IMG/VR virus record: IMGVR_UViG_3300027844_000445
Location: 1 to 28,040 of that record
DNA length: 28,040 nt
Origin: a virus
Strand: one strand, 5' to 3'
Made by a program: the position numbers and the translations under genes. This document shows positions 27,879-28,040 of this stretch, piece by piece; within the stretch, counting starts at the first letter, position 1; the number at the start of each line of letters is the position of its first letter. Below the pieces are notes generated by a model, which did not search any database, had not been told where the DNA came from, and worked only from the letters and a program-made list of their open reading frames with translations.

Positions 27879-28040
27879 ACCGACCAAGATCCCAACAGAT
27901 TATTTAGATGCTTATTGTGATGCAGTGCTTGGTCATACAAACTGGGCGTTCACTCACACCCTTTGGGATGTCCATCTGACAGGGAATGACAGCAACTTTC
28001 ATTCTGCTGTAATCTTTTATGAAACCCCAGCAAAGGAGGA
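27862..28040 (+). CDS. Phage protein of unknown function, 3' end cut by window
   Basis: The ATG at 27862 is preceded by AGAGGAGGAAC, a strong ribosome site, and the frame is open to the right edge (59 codons). The visible part reads MEYICEPTKIPTDYLDAYCD and continues with WAFTHTLWDVHLTGNDSNF, a mixed soluble sequence with two Cys. AAAGGAGGA at the very end looks like the ribosome site of a following gene, so this gene probably stops shortly after the window. Confidence 0.78.
   Translation, partial: MEYICEPTKIPTDYLDAYCDAVLGHTNWAFTHTLWDVHLTGNDSNFHSAVIFYETPAKE

Overview
The window is a fragment of a tailed double-stranded DNA phage (Caudoviricetes), most likely aquatic or marine. The evidence is a co-oriented block of packaging, capsid, neck, tail-fibre and lysis genes, and several fibre families that I associate with uncultured marine phages: glycine-rich fibre tips, an EYSAK-type fibre, and a small protein beginning MSHFAKI. 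There is no integrase, no rRNA or tRNA and no bacterial housekeeping gene. The host cannot be deduced from this sequence. The major capsid protein looks like the N4-gp56 family. Most of the window is AT-rich. The first rightward gene (24918-25283) is visibly richer in G and C.

Layout. A control region at 24538-24917 separates two divergent transcription units. Leftward, from a near-consensus sigma70 promoter (24568-24596), run: a one-TM protein, a PD-(D/E)XK-like nuclease, small zinc proteins, a small-terminase candidate (22620-23261), a zinc-finger protein, a RuvC-like resolvase, the large terminase (19585-21378) and an HNH nuclease. A second promoter candidate (19136-19164) precedes a 23-codon micro-ORF, two Lys-rich proteins, the portal (with a polyglutamine tail), a scaffold, the major capsid protein, neck/connector candidates and a long run of fibre genes (4436-12071). 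A lysis cassette follows (2350-4265): holin-like protein, possible spanin pair, a second lipoprotein and an M15 peptidase. A large structural protein then runs off the left edge. Many left-arm genes overlap by ATGA or TAATG, which indicates translational coupling.

Rightward, an isolated cistron (24918-25283) sits between an extended -10 promoter and a strong intrinsic terminator. A second extended -10 element then precedes a train of very small genes with strong Shine-Dalgarno sequences. None of these is recognisable. They look like phage early genes, and the train continues past the right edge. Two non-coding stretches there (25992-26436 and 26740-26926) hold stem-loops and a 17-bp tandem duplication.

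Six short ORFs of below 60 codons were found by direct reading with reasonable support (3157-3333, 3346-3516, 3801-3956, 25437-25535, 25557-25727, 27551-27712). Weaker ones are at 4316-4426, 19038-19109, 25329-25415 and 26382-26435. The most unusual observations are a membrane micro-peptide built on a 12-bp minisatellite, a fibre with a duplicated module nested inside itself and inside an IPT-like domain, a ten-copy 11-residue fibre array, a possible spanin pair, and the structured divergent control region with a G-quadruplex candidate.
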